A stretch of DNA of 64,000 nt from Diorhabda sublineata (GCF_026230105.1 NC_079479.1:34255385-34319384), one strand, 5' to 3'. Shown: positions 12,359-24,665, counted from the stretch's first letter. Notes: generated by a model not told the origin, from the sequence alone. A program made the numbers and translations.

Positions 12359-14852
12359 GGACCGAACTATTCTTTGTGGACAAGTCCTTGGATCGTCCCA
12401 TTCTTTGTGAAAGAGTATCGAACTGTTTAATTCTTTGAAGAAGACTCTTTGGACCCACCTATTCTTTGTCGAAGAGTCCTTAACCGTTATTTTCTTTGAG
12501 GAAGACTTCTTAGACTATCGTATTCTTTGTGGAAGAGTCCGTGGACTGTATTATTCTTTCTGTAACAGTCTTTGAACCATCTAATTTTTTGTACAAGAAT
12601 CCTTGGTCAATCCTATTCCTCGAGTAAGACTCTTTGGACCGAACTATTCTTTGTGGACAAGTCCTTGGATCGTCCCATTCTTTGTGAAAGAGTATTGAAC
12701 TGTTTAATTCTTTGAAGAAGACTCTTTGGACCCACCTATTCTTTGTCGAAGAGTCCTTAACCGTTATTTTCTTTGAGGAAGACTTCTTAGACTATCGTAT
12801 TCTTTGTGGAAGAGTCCGTGGACTGTATTATTCTTTCTGTAACAGTCTTTGAACCATCTACTTTTTCGTACAAGAATCCTTCGTCAGTCCTATTTCTCGA
12901 GTAAGACTCTTTGGACCGAACTATTCTTTGTGGACAAGTCCTTGGATCGTCCCAGTCTTTGTGAAAGAGTATTGAACTGTTTAATTCTTTGAAGAAGACT
13001 CTTTGGACCTACCTATTCTTTGTCGAAGAGTCCTTAACCGTTATTTTCTTTGAGGAAGACTTCTTAGACTATCGTATTCTTTGTGGAAGAGTCCGTGGAC
13101 TGTATTATTCTTTCTGTAACAGTCTTTGAACCATCTACTTTTTCGTACAAGAATCCTTCGTCAGTCCTATTCCTCGAGTAAGACTCTTTGGACCGAACTA
13201 TTCTTTGTGGACAAGTCCTTGGATCGTCCCAGTCTTTGTGAAAGAGTATTGAACTATTTAATTCTTTGAAGAAGACTCTTTGGACCTACCTATTCTTTGT
13301 CGAAGAGTCCTTAACCGTTATTTTCTTTGAGGAAGACTTCTTAGACTATCGTATTCTTTGTGGAAGAGTCCGTGGACTGTATTATTCTTTCTGTAACAGT
13401 CTTTGAACCATCTACTTTTTCGTACAAGAATCCTTCGTCAGTCCTATTTCTCGAGTAAGACTCTTTGGACCGAACTATTCTTTGTGGACAAGTCCTTGGA
13501 TCGTCCCATTCTTTGTGAAAGAGTATCGAACTGTTTAATTCTTTGAAGAAGACTCTTTGGACCCATCTATTCTTTGTTGAAGAGTCCTTAACCGTTATTT
13601 TCTTTGAGGAAGACTTCTTGGACTATCGTATTCTTTGTGGAAGAATCCGTGGACTGTATTATTCTTTCTGTAACAGTCTTTGAACCATCTACTTTTTCGT
13701 ACAAGAATCCTTCGTCAGTCCTATTTCTCGAGTAAGACTCTTTGGACCGAACTATTCTTTGTGGACAAGTCCTTGGATCGTCCCATTCTTTGTGAAAGAG
13801 TATCGAACTGTTTAATTCTTTGAAGAAGACTCTTTGGACCCACCTATTCTTTGTCGAAGAGTCCTTAACCGTTATTTTCTTTGAGGAAGACTTCTTAGAC
13901 TATCGTATTCTTTGTGGAAGAGTCCGTGGACTGTATTATTCTTTCTGTAACAGTCTTTGAACCATCTAATTTTTTGTACAAGAATCCTTGGTCAATCCTA
14001 TTCCTCGAGTAAGACTCTTTGGACCGAACTATTCTTTGTGGACAAGTCCTTGGATCGTCCCATTCTTTGTGAAAGAGTATTGAACTGTTTAATTCTTTGA
14101 AGAAGACTCTTTGGACCCACCTATTCTTTGTCGAAGAGTCCTTAACCGTTATTTTCTTTGAGGAAGACTTCTTAGACTATCGTATTCTTTGTGGAAGAGT
14201 CCGTGGACTGTATTATTCTTTCTGTAACAGTCTTTGAACCATCTACTTTTTCGTACAAGAATCCTTCGTCAGTCCTATTCCTCGAGTAAGACTCTTTGGA
14301 CCGAACTATTCTTTGTGGACAAGTCCTTGGATCGTCCCAGTCTTTGTGAAAGAGTATTGAACTATTTAATTCTTTGAAGAAGACTCTTTGGACCTACCTA
14401 TTCTTTGTCGAAGAGTCCTTAACCGTTATTTTCTTTGAGGAAGACTTCTTAGACTATCGTATTCTTTGTGGAAGAGTCCGTGGACTGTATTATTCTTTCT
14501 GTAACAGTCTTTGAACCATCTACTTTTTCGTACAAGAATCCTTCGTCAGTCCTATTTCTCGAGTAAGACTCTTTGGACCGAACTATTCTTTGTGGACAAG
14601 TCCTTGGATCGTCCCATTCTTTGTGAAAGAGTATCGAACTGTTTAATTCTTTGAAGAAGACTCTTTGGACCCATCTATTCTTTGTTGAAGAGTCCTTAAC
14701 CGTTATTTTCTTTGAGGAAGACTTCTTGGACTATCGTATTCTTTGTGGAAGAATCCGTGGACTGTATTATACTTTCTGCAACAGTTTTTGAACCAACTAA
14801 TTTTTCGTACAAGAATCCTTGGTCAGTCCGTCCTATTCCTCGAGTAAGACTC
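12359..14852. repeat. Duplicated multi-unit block (about 1.1 kb) inside the 277-bp array
   Basis: Units starting at 13190 and 13467 carry rare variants (cccagtctttg with aactattta; then cttcttggac with gaagaatccg). The same variants recur exactly four units later (14298 and 14575, offset 1108 bp). The units starting 12359 and 13744 also match each other (atcg, acccacc, attttttg, cctcgag). The block 13744-14852 therefore looks like a copy of 12359-13743 less one unit. Confidence 0.75.
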
Positions 14853-14855
14853 TTT

Positions 14856-15092
14856 AGACCGACATATTCTTTGCGGAAAAGTCTTTAGATAATCCCATTC
14901 TTTGTGGAAGGGTCTTGGACTTTCCTTTTCTTTGAGGAAGACTTCTTGGAACCGTCCTATTCTTTGTGGAAGAGTTCGTAAACTGTGTTATTCTTTTTGT
15001 AAGTGTCTTTGGACCATCTTACTTTTTGAGCAAGAATTCTTGGACCGTTCCATTCTCCTATTCTTTGAGGAAGGGTATTTGTTCCGTCTAGA
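14856..15092. repeat. Right edge of 277-bp satellite: diverged 31-bp monomers
   Basis: After 14856 the nine-unit order persists loosely, but every monomer is diverged (gacatattctttgcgg, tcccattctttgtgg, cctattctttgtggaagagt). The array ends near 15092 with an incomplete doubled monomer (ccattctcctattctttgagg). Confidence 0.8.
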
Positions 15093-16390
15093 TTAACATG
15101 CAGAAGCGGAACGTTTTTACGACCACATGTTGTATACTCTATTTTCGGTTAAATACTGAAAATTCATTCGCTTCTTTTTCCTTTTACACAAGATTCGTAT
15201 TATAGAGTAATTGCGAATTTAATGATAATTAATCGAATAAAAACCGCTCGAAATTTTTTTTCTAAAAAAAAGCTAACCGAGAGAAAATTTTATCGTCCGT
15301 GATTATTCATCTTGATGTTTAATTAAAACCATAAACAAGGAAAAGTGAGAGTAGTCTTGTTAATTGCCGCAGACTCCGACAGAGAATTACTACTATCAAC
15401 TTCATAGTTCAGAGGCGGAAAGCTTTAAGGGTTCGTTTATAATTTAATCAATCAATATGCTACCATTTTGAGCATTAAATCTTAACTATTTGCAAAAAAC
15501 ATAGCGAGTACTTCTCCATGATATTTCTTCCGGAAAGCCGAGTTTTTGATTCACGAAATTTCACCAACAATGGAGGGTTTTCCTTGAAATTTTCCTTTGA
15601 TAAATTTAATTAAGAAATACTGGTTAGGAATGACGTGATTCACTTGTTTTGGTTTCCTTCCGATATCATCTTTTTCTCATTTATAATTTTTCATTTGATT
15701 TCTTTCCTCATTATTATGTTTGTAATAAGTTCATTGCTGGTTTCATGTCTCGATGTTTATTTGTTAACAAATTATATTTTTTAATAAAACATAAATTAAT
15801 ACGAGAAATTCCTGCTTCCATATGTATTTCAACGTTTAATATGATTCTGAATATTCCACGCAACCTCATTATCTTCCCCTTCTAATATCATATTTAACCC
15901 TTGCCCGGACACGACAAAATATATGTCGGGTTTTTCGAGTTCATTCATTGGTGACATGAGAGAAATGTTGATGCTGTTGGTGACACGTTGATTGAAAACG
16001 GTACAACTAGAGAATAAAATAAAAAGGAAAACAATCTAAGTTACTGGGATTGTATCACCGAAGACTAATTCAACTTTAATAATAGAAGAATTATTTTTTA
16101 CGGTCGACCACATTGCCAGAAATGACAAAACAAAATTAATTCATCCAAAAGCTTGCAGATGAAGCAGCTCATGCAAGATCTATTTCCATTGCGTGAAAGT
16201 TCTAAGATAAAGTTAGTTAAAGTTCAAAAATATTAAATGAAATTGGAGGCTAGCAAGTTATTTAATTTTCTTATGGAATTTTTGTAACTATGGTTGAAGA
16301 CTGATCCTTAATACCCACCTCTGATCTGGTAAACAATTCCATCATCTTCAATTCAATAAAATTATTCAATTATTCGGAATTAAAAGTGGC
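15093..16390. other. AT-rich sequence, no gene recognised
   Basis: No motif, repeat or conserved frame is visible. The frame at 15649-15885 (+) is Phe/Ile/Leu-rich low-complexity translation and does not look like a gene. Confidence 0.5.
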
Positions 16391-16398
16391 AACTACAT

Positions 16399-17331
16399 TT
16401 AAAAGTTACGAAGATTATGCTGTGGTAGAATTCTACAATCTTCCTTAAAAATAACATCATCTAAATGAGGGACTTTTGTGAAACCACTCGTCAATAAATC
16501 TGGGGTAATTGCTGCCATTTCCTGGCGGATATTTTCCTTCAGCTGACTGATGTCCCTCGGATTGTTAATGTGGACTTTATGTTCGAGGTTTCCCCACAAA
16601 AAAAACCAAGAGGCTTCAAGTCAGGGATACGTGGTGGCCAAGGGATATCACCTCTATTGGAAATTAGTCTTGCGGGTCTCACAGCCGCCATAGAGTCATA
16701 TTATGTCGCTTCGTTTGGCTGGAACCAAGTTCTCGTATTCGCTATTCTGGATCTCTCGTGAATCTTCAAGAAAGAAAGGGCCAATAATTCGTTTTCTTGA
16801 AATTGCTACCTATACCGTTACTTTCGGACTACGCAGTGGTTTTTGATGTTTCAATTTTGGATTTTTTTCGGTCCAATAACGAGAATTTTGTCGGTTTATA
16901 AACCCATTTAAATGAAAATGAGCCTCATCTGAAAAAAGCACTTCTTCAACTAATGCCAACCTTGCTCCAAAGTCGTCATCTTTTAATTCCTGTGTTAACT
17001 GGAGCTTATAAGGATGCAGTTTGAGATCCAACTTCAAAATTCGCTGTGAACTTCGTTGCGACAAGTTTAAAACCGCCGATAATATTGTCTGTGGTCCTAG
17101 ACGTTCTTGAACGACCTTTTGCTGGTGGTTTAAACGTGGAATCGATCTCTTCGAAACGCTTAATTCAATTTTAATCAAATTTACACTCGGGGCTTCATTA
17201 ATGTGTCGCGTTGTCAAGACGTATGAACTCATGTGACTCATGGCTACTAAAACTCCATGCAATATGCGCGTTTTATTGCGCCATCCTGTAGATAGAACAT
17301 CTATTATAAGCTTGGTGACGAGATTTCTCAA
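16399..17331 (-). pseudogene. Broken Tc1/mariner transposase, rosa-like type
   Basis: On the minus strand the upstream part (16810-17331) contains the helix-turn-helix to catalytic transition, with the motif LHPYKLQLTQELKDDD followed by VLFSDEAHFHLNGFINRQN. This is the first catalytic aspartate block of a transposase related to the element at 50.75-52.0 kb. Downstream, 16399-16599 contains WGNLEHKVHINNPRDISQLK, the stretch after the third catalytic aspartate (family pattern FFLWG). The part between, which should hold the second aspartate and most of the DD41D spacer, is deleted and frame-broken; a trace of the GPFFFEDS block remains near 16770. The gene is dead. No TIR pair was recognised at its ends. 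Confidence 0.75.
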
Positions 17332-17344
17332 ACCCCGTTGTTTT

Positions 17345-18860
17345 AACTAACTGGACACTTTGTATAAAAGAAGATATACTCATAGTTAACAGGGTTTGGT
17401 GATGCATATGATTTGCAAATGTTTATTATGCATCGGTATACCGTGATAAAGCACGTGTTACTAAATTAACGTATTTTCAAAAAAAAAAAAAATGCTTATG
17501 AGTGCATTTTGCACTGTTCCCACGCGACATATTATGAAAAATCGTTGAATACGTACGTATCATGCGGTCCAAACAATGAATCATGAAAAAGGTCACGAAT
17601 TAATCATTATTTATTGATATTTTTAGTTCGTTTATTGGACAAAATCAGAAAGAATTTACAATACATACCGATAGATGTACTGTACAAAATTTTGTTTAAA
17701 AACTTTGAAACAAATAAAAATTATGCTAAATTCTAATTATCTAATGAGAGTTTAAAGCTTGTAAATCATTATATAAACTTATTTTTCTCTTTACGGGCAA
17801 TAGCGTAAAAAGTAGGCTTTTGTTTCTTACGCTGTTTGTGAATTATTCTTTGTAGTTGGAGTTAATGATTAAAACCTTCTGCTCACTTATTTATTTCACA
17901 TTTTACATCAGTAAAACTCTAATCATCATCATTATGATATACTAAGTACATAATTATCAAAATACGTGTCGTTTATTTGAAGCTGAATTTCAAAAAAAAG
18001 AAAAAAAAAGAGTTTTTTAGGATAGAAGGTATACGTGGAATGACTTAGGGATGAAATAGATGGTTGTTTACCCCATTGGTTCTGTAGTTTTAATAGTAAT
18101 ACAAACCTCCGTTATAGCTATGTAGTTACACAATTTGTAACCCTCCTAGAGGTTCCAGAACGCACTAGATTGATGGGATATGATTCAGAAAACTTGCTAA
18201 AGTATATAATTGAACCTAACTGCACGAACTACAGGATAATAGTAAAAACATGGTGGTAAATATGAAGAAAAAAGGTACTACGGGGTTTGAAATACTTCCC
18301 GGAACCTATAGCCAAAGAACTATTAAATGTATGGGATGTTGTTGGTGTGGATTGGGGCAATGATACCTCAATTGACACCTGAAGATGATGCAAGGTGTTC
18401 CCCTACGTAAAGTATACCCAGATCCACAGCAAGAAAAGGAAAAATAGGGTTAAATTATATATAATTTTGAACTTTAATTTGTTTTTTCTTTTTCGATAAT
18501 CTGTTGCTCTTTTTCGATGGTCTATTTTTTAATCAGTTTAAGAAAGCAAAAGATCTTTTGGGTTACAGTGTGTAGTTCATTTTGAACGAAACATAACGAA
18601 ACAAAAATGTTTATTGTTTAACAACTCTAATATTATTAATATTACACTTTATCCCAGTTAGACATTGGAAACAAAGACTACGGTGATTATATTCAAGCTT
18701 TTTACAATCAAAAGAGTTAACCCCTTGGTAAACATTTCGGAGTACACAATAGATCAATAGGTCAAAGTGTTTGTGAGATAAATTTTCGACTATATACCTT
18801 AACTCATCTAATCTGATCTAATCTAGACATTGGTTTTAACTATTTTTTCTGTCTATAAGA
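17345..18860. other. AT-rich sequence, no gene recognised
   Basis: Mostly AT-rich. An open stretch of about 70 codons without an ATG start lies at about 18048-18260 (+), with no motif I recognise. A duplicated tctaatctgatctaatctag word is seen near 18815. Confidence 0.45.
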
Positions 18861-19085
18861 GAAATGATGATCCAGGATGTAGTGAGATGGGCGAAAAATC
18901 GGCGAAGGGAATGGAGAGACCACGTGGACAGAATATCAGAAGAACGGTTAGCAAATATTGCAAAGGAAGACACCAGGACGACCACCTACAAGCTGGTCTT
19001 CATGATCCCAGTTGCAGCTAGGCAACCATCGATGCAAACGATAGCATACGATAAAGAAGAAGAAGGAGAAGAAGAAGAAGAGAGG
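18861..19085 (+). pseudogene. LINE (non-LTR retrotransposon) 3' tail with GAA tract
   Basis: The translation has RWAKNRRREWRDHVDRISEE and RLANIAKEDTR. This resembles the RRREWRDHVDRM...RLAK segment near the C-terminus of many insect non-LTR retrotransposon ORF2 proteins. The frame shifts soon after, and the sequence ends in a GAA-rich tract (19054-19083). That fits a 5'-truncated LINE with a simple-repeat tail. The clade cannot be set from so short a piece. Confidence 0.55.
19054..19083. repeat. GAA-type microsatellite
   Basis: Run of agaagaagaaggagaagaag-type trinucleotides immediately following the LINE-like tail. It is most likely the element's simple 3' tail. Confidence 0.8.
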
Positions 19086-19089
19086 CATA

Positions 19090-19808
19090 TAAAGCTCGAT
19101 CTTCATTTCCATTTGATATTACAGGGATTATGTTTACCACCACTAAGGGTTGATGTAATTCAATTTGCTTTATCGACAAACCACGTATAGAAAAATATAC
19201 AGGATAACTTTTATCTATTGAAATAAATATAAAACATATTTGAGGTTATTCGAAAACGTGACAAATCTCGTAAAATTGTAATAGTTAACCATAAAAGAAT
19301 GTCGAATTTTTTCATTCGGTTAAGTACCTTTTACGTTCAGCAGATTTTGACCGAAATCTAATCACGCTTTCATAAAAACATCTTCGATTAAATCGATTCT
19401 CAATCAATTATGTCACACAATTGATACCGACAATTTAGTTTTTCTCACTTGAATTAATATACATCCCAAAAAATTGAGCACCGCTAGAATTAGAGGCTCA
19501 TTTATCAAGAAAACTATCTCTACAACATTCAGTAAATTACTTTTAGAGCTGGCGAATAGCCAGAGAGGCGTTCGGTTTATATTTGCTATTTTCACACTAT
19601 TAGCTCGTTTTTTGAGGCATCGAAATGTCAATTTTCCAATATACAATAGGTCCAATCATGAGGGTGAGTAATTACAGAGAACAAGCTCAAATGAACTTCA
19701 ATAGAGTTTCAAAAAACAAAAATTGCTCTAAGGACTAGAAAAAAAACCGTGGATTAATCTTAGAATCGGGAAAAAGGATAAAAAATACGAGAATGTATTG
19801 ATATCAAG
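19090..19808. other. AT-rich sequence, no gene recognised
   Basis: Overlapping frames on both strands (19413-19671) are mirror translations of the same stretch, and neither shows a domain. Confidence 0.45.
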
Positions 19809-20825
19809 TTAGCCTAGACCAGTTCCATGTTTAAACAAAATATTGCGTTACCATAGCAACGAACAATAAATTATTAGAAGTGTTCAGTGTAAAGTTTGAC
19901 GTTAAAAAAGTAAACCAAATTAAGGCGATACATTAAAAGGAAAAAGATGTCCAACGAAATTGTGAAAATCGAAAAATTGAGTCATCATCCAGTACCTGTA
20001 TTTAAAAGGCTTCAAATTGGGCTAAAACAGATATCTGAAGCACTGAATGTTTCATATAGTTCACAATTGGGACATGAGAAAAATTGCTGCAAAATGGATT
20101 CCCAAATATTTAAATGTTGACCAAAAGCGTGCAAGAAGCATCGCGTTAGATCTGTGCTCGATTTGAAAATGATGTTGACTTCCTAAACCGAATTATTACT
20201 ATGGATGAGGCTTGGATACATTTCTACGATCCAAAAACAAAGCAACAATCGATGGGATGGCGACACTCTGGTTCTCCAAGACCTAAGAAGTTTCGTGTCC
20301 AAAAATCTGCTGGAAAAGTTCTTGCTTCAGTTTTTTGGGGATTGCCATGGAGTAATCATGATTGATTTTTTGGATAAGGGTAGAAGAATAAACGTAGACT
20401 ACTATTCGAAATTACTGACCACCCTATGGGAAAAAATTAAAGAGGTAAGACGAGGAAAGTTATACAAAAATGTTTTGTTTTTGCAGGACAACGCCCCTGC
20501 ACACAAATCTTATCCTGCCACGCAAAAAATTCGTGATTTAGGGTTTGAATTACTAGAACACCCCTCCTTATTTACCAGATTTGGCTTCGTTCGACAATCA
20601 TCTCTTCCCTCAAGTGAAAAAAAGTTTAAAAGGTCCTAAATTTTCTTCTAATAAGGAGGTAATGAAAGTTGTGGAGGTCTGGTTTGCAAAGCAGGAAGAA
20701 ACATTTTTTTGGAAAGGTGTAGAGTTGCAGGTTCGCTGAAATAAATGTATCCAATTAAAAGGAGAATATGACGAATAATAAAATATTTTGGCATTGAAAT
20801 TTTGTATGGTTCTATAGTAGCCTAA
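19809..20825 (+). mobile_element. Mariner (DD34D) copy 1, decayed
   Basis: Left end reads ttagcctagaccagttccat. The right end, reverse-complemented, reads ttaggctactatagaaccat, giving imperfect terminal inverted repeats that enclose 1017 bp. That is shorter than the roughly 1.3 kb usual for mariners because part of the N-terminal DNA-binding region is missing (after about 20005). Inside is a frame-shifted transposase (separate entry). The left end and 5' leader match the minus-strand copy at 27.4-28.5 kb almost base for base, so both come from one family. Confidence 0.85.
19946..20745 (+). pseudogene. Mariner transposase remnant, copy 1
   Basis: Starts at ATG (19946; MSNEIVKIEKL) and is broken by frameshifts. 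The first catalytic block is visible as TMDEAWIHFYDP (normally DETW, so the Thr is lost). Further blocks are GVIMIDFLDKG and LFLQDNAPAHKS, the second catalytic aspartate. The third block is frame-shifted, but its DNA still encodes a PDLASFDNHLFP-like stretch near 20570-20605. The longest open part is 20205-20639, whose first half lies in a shifted frame. Not functional. Confidence 0.85.
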
Positions 20826-21722
20826 GAATTTTTCAATATATATTCGTAATATTAGTTGTAAATTTGAAGGATGCATCATTCAGTGATCGACGTAAGATTT
20901 ATTTGCCTGTACATTATGTGAAAATACTGGTGGTAGATTAAATATATAAAAAATTTCACCCCTTTCGTATATTAATAGAACTCATATATAATATGTTTCT
21001 ATGGCGTTCAATACGAAACTTTTTTTCATATTTTTCAAATAAATGTCTATTCTTACCATTTCAATTGAGGAGGTTGGGAAAAAATTTATTGATCTACATT
21101 TTCCGTCTAGCTTGATCACTTTAATTTACTTATTTTCTAGAATTATTTCCACAAGCTTAAAACAAAATTTTCTCGACCACTTTCATATCAATAACTTTCT
21201 TCCTTGGCTACCCTATACTAGTTTCTTCAGTTATTATTGGATATCCTTTATGAAACACCCCGTTTCCGTACAAGTTTTCAATATAAAAGAATTCTGTACG
21301 ATTATGTCGTATCAAAAAATTAACATGACATAGCTTTTTCCTTTATCTTTAACCCAATTCATTAATGGATTCAATATCAGCATCGCTCCTTCGGGAACAA
21401 TCTTTCTTTGTACATCGTGTAAGTGGTCACTTCAATTCCATTCTAGTGACCCTGTCGAGTGCTTAGGCCTCGATATACTATCTAGCGGTTTGAAGGATTA
21501 AGTAGGCCAGTCTTGATCATTTGTTGTTGATAAAGAAGAAACTTCCTTCTTAAGACTCATTGATAAAAGTATACTTATTAATTTTCCTTTAAATGTAGAA
21601 GAAACTTGATGTACACATACTGAATTTGAATTATTACAACAAAAAAATAAGTAATGAAGGAACTCCTTTATATGGGGCAACGTCCTATAGGCAATAAATA
21701 ATAGACATGTTCATATAAAACA
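20826..21722. other. AT-rich sequence, no gene recognised
   Basis: The frames at 21043-21333 (+) and 21498-21680 (-) have no recognisable domain. No repeat structure was seen. Confidence 0.45.
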
Positions 21723-21724
21723 AT

Positions 21725-22115
21725 AATTTTATTTCCAAAAGATTGGTACACGTTTCGACATAATCACCGAAGAGAATTGAGACATTTGTCATATCTGTGG
21801 ACAAGCTTTTCAATACCCTCTTGCCGCCAACGTAACCTAACCGTTCAGTAACAAAACAGACCTTGAAACTTATGGAAATTCCATAGACAAACTACTAATG
21901 TAGTTTTCCCCATACACACGACTCATTCTCCGATGGTTTTCTGCAGGGCTATTGTCTCCAGCATGTAGAAAACGAATCATACTTTGCATCTCACATTTGG
22001 CGGAATTATCAATAATGGCGGACATGTTTACGTGGCTGTAGCACAACGCCGACTGACGCCTGAATGTAAACAATGACGGAGTGTGTAGTGCGAGAGCTTC
22101 GCAGTCCATCGTAAT
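21725..22115 (-). mobile_element. Internally deleted mariner (second family), copy C
   Basis: The minus strand carries an N-terminal mariner stretch (MQSMIRFLHAGDNSPAENHR, then RMSRVYGEN, the HTH_48-like region), followed directly by EFP and then the C-terminal block EGIEKLVHRYDKCLNS that normally ends mariner transposases. The catalytic core is absent. The leader ggcgtcagtcggcgttgtgc is shared with the two copies at 40 kb. It is a deletion derivative that would need a transposase in trans. Confidence 0.7.
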
Positions 22116-22119
22116 TGAG

Positions 22120-24334
22120 TGAGAATTAGATAAAATCTCATAGAGAAGATTTAGAAAGAATAGAAACAGAGAGCTGGCGTAAACAGGAATGGAGGAAAGC
22201 AGTAGAACGAGTCCAAACCTTAAGCCTATGATGCCGGTTCATATTCATATGAAAACTTCCTGCGAATACAAACAATACAAAATCTATACATTTGTATTGA
22301 GAGATAAGAATGACTTATTTAGATATGTCTTTTTTTCTATCATCTCTTTTATTATAGTAAATACAGATAACAAGAAAAATCAAATTAGAAAATGTATTGT
22401 CTTGATATTTGGACAACTTGTGTACATTATAATGTTATAAGGAAAACTAGCAATCTAGATATTAATCAAAAAAGTTTTACTGGAAATGTTCATATCCATA
22501 TCCCAACCTGCCATCCATCTCTTGCAACAGACAATTACCCTTAGTGCAAATGGATACAAATACTCCAGAAATTAATGGGAAATGATCCTGCCAGGAAATG
22601 TAAACAAATTCTAGGATAGAAAATTCTGTTTCCTATTAAATTGAGATTCACTATGATCAGCTTGGTAAATCAACAAAATTGTTTACAAGTAGCTGATGAG
22701 AAACTATATTTGGTGATAGAAAATCCTACTGAACGTCTTTTAAAGGAAATCAAGAATTAGGTTGAATTCTATTGAATTGATCCGAAATTTCGTTATGGGA
22801 AAAAGTAGGATAATCTGGCCATGAATCGGCCTAAATAAAATCCATATACTAAACTGGTTGATTTACAGGTTCTAGTAGACATTACTTGATTTATGTACGT
22901 CTTATCAGAGTTTAACGGAAGAGCTTTAAGGAAATTTCTGAGGAAATTTTATTTTAATAATTCAACAAAGTTTGATGCAGCAACCAAGAACGGAACTTAC
23001 AAGAAAACTGAACCAATTTCTTAGGTACATTCAATAAACTAATTTAATATTAATGATTTTGTGTTGAGTAATTTGTGAAGGTATTTTTAGATATATTTCT
23101 AAACGCGTTCTTACGTGAGTACATAAATGGGTGGGAATTGATAATCAGTTGAGAAAAAAACTCGAAAACTTACCATAAGTAGTAGTATTTCTTTTTTGGA
23201 GTACTTCTTCAAAATAATTAGTGTCACGTGATGAATAATAAATAACACAATTAGTCTTAATGAGTTTCATTTGAGATTTTTGAAAAATGCCTGAACCTAA
23301 CCTAACCTAACCTATTCTTCTATTATATGTGAAATACATCATCAACGACTTGGAAAGCATATAGATTCCCTTCTTGGATCCGTAACCTCACGATATACGC
23401 TGATTTATGTCGACAAAAATAAATTTTGTCACGTTGAAATTGACCCTTTTAAGCGTCGTGCCTTCGTATTAATAAATTAGCAAGCTTACAAGAAACCCCT
23501 TGAAACTTGAAACCCATGTTAGGCATCCCATGTCCACTGGTCTGTCGCTTTTGTGAACGACGACGTCGTTTTATATTAGAAATCGCTATTTTGGTACTGA
23601 GAAACTTTTTTTCAAATTATTTCTTCAGGAAATCATATTGTTAGTAAAAGCTTGTAATTTCAAATTATTTTCAGAATTGATTAGTATTATTTTGCGGTTG
23701 GAAAGTAATGAAAATTTCAATTACAAAACAAAAAAACAATAATGGTTCCAGTAGCATGTATTCCCTGGTTTATGAAAGACGAGGCATGCTCTGGATCAGA
23801 ATTTGGCGTCTCAGTAAACGGAATTAAAGAATAACCAGAAGAATTCAACGTCTCATCAAAAGTTATGTCTCCCTACGCCCTAATCGACCTTCCACGTCAA
23901 ACGTTCAAGCTTGTAGATAGATTATTTTCCAAATTAAGTGGGTTTGCGCAAAATTTAATCTTGTAGTTGTCGACCAGTAGATCTAATTCCAGAAGATGAT
24001 ACAGCTGCATGAATCTACCTCCTCTTGTTCTGTCATTCACTTATCGAAATAACAAAAACTCGTTTTTTGCAGTGTATAGTAGAGATGTTTTGATTTAATC
24101 TTTGTTAAATCTTGCAGCTTTTCTGTTTACAACTTTTTTTATCGTAACATATGTATCTAGTCTCTGACAGCCATGGCATCCATTATATCGTCTTTGCAAT
24201 GTCCCATTTTTCTTTGTTAGTATCCACCTTAGCATTTTACGGTGATCATTATTTTGTCTATTGTCGTATTTTCACTTTATCCATGAAAATAAAAGAAAAC
24301 ACATTATATTTTTAATATCATGCTAGTGCAAGTT
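22120..24334. other. AT-rich sequence, no gene recognised
   Basis: Contains one telomere-like tract (23295-23313). There is also a gacgacgtcgt palindromic word near 23562. No gene or element was identified. Confidence 0.45.
23295..23313. repeat. Interstitial telomere-like (CCTAA)n tract
   Basis: cctaacctaacctaaccta, nearly four repeats of the TTAGG-type insect telomere unit (complement strand). It is too short to be a telomere; such tracts are scattered in insect genomes. Confidence 0.7.
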
Positions 24335-24665
24335 ATTATAAGGTTTGTTCTTGGTAGCTGCACTGGCAGAATTAGTTCAGGAAGTGTACACTAAATCGTT
24401 CTTTGTAGCAGAACCAACGCTAGTGTCGCCTTTCTTTCTTAGTAGCAGTGCAAAAGAACTAGTTCATCCATTTCACTATGTCTAGAGTGCTAAATCGTTT
24501 ACTATTATTGTTAATACAACAAAGTCTAAATCACATCAAATAACCTCAATAAAACAATCAACAAACGCTCCATTCTCTGTATCGGATCGAACTAATTCTA
24601 TACACTTATGAACTGGTCCAGTTCAGTACAGTTCTAGTGTAGCTACCAAGAACAAACCTATTATA
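24335..24665. mobile_element. MITE with 26-bp TIRs and 6-bp target duplication
   Basis: Left TIR 24341-24366 begins aggtttgttcttggtagct. The right TIR 24634-24659 is its reverse complement, with 24 of 26 positions matching. Both sides are flanked by the direct repeat attata (24335-24340 and 24660-24665). The 319-bp element has no coding capacity, and related words recur inside (ctagtgt, agttc). Superfamily is unassigned: the 6-bp repeat could also be read as TA or TTATA inside an AT-rich target. Confidence 0.8.

Larger units (their letters stand above)
8481..14855. repeat. 277-bp higher-order satellite, 23 units
   Basis: The word ggaccgaactattctttg recurs at 8481, 8758, 9035, 9312 and onward every 277 bp to 14575; the next occurrence is shifted by a 4-bp insertion to 14856. 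Each unit is composed of nine related monomers of about 31 bp with the core attctttgtggaagagtcc. The monomers open with gaccgaac, gatcgtcc, aactgttt, gacccatc, aaccgtta, gactatcg, gactgtat, aaccatct and gtcagtcc. This is a true higher-order repeat: monomers within a unit differ clearly, whereas whole units are almost identical. Variants (attg/atcg, acctacc/acccatc/acccacc, ccgcgag/cctcgag/tttctcgag) define unit subtypes. No coding frame persists. Confidence 0.97.

Noticed and set aside
18048..18260. Open stretch of about 70 codons (plus strand) with protein-like composition
   Set aside because: No start codon near its beginning and no motif recognised. The length is not exceptional for this amount of sequence.
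23295..23313. Telomere
   Set aside because: Fewer than four CCTAA repeats embedded in ordinary sequence; not a chromosome end.
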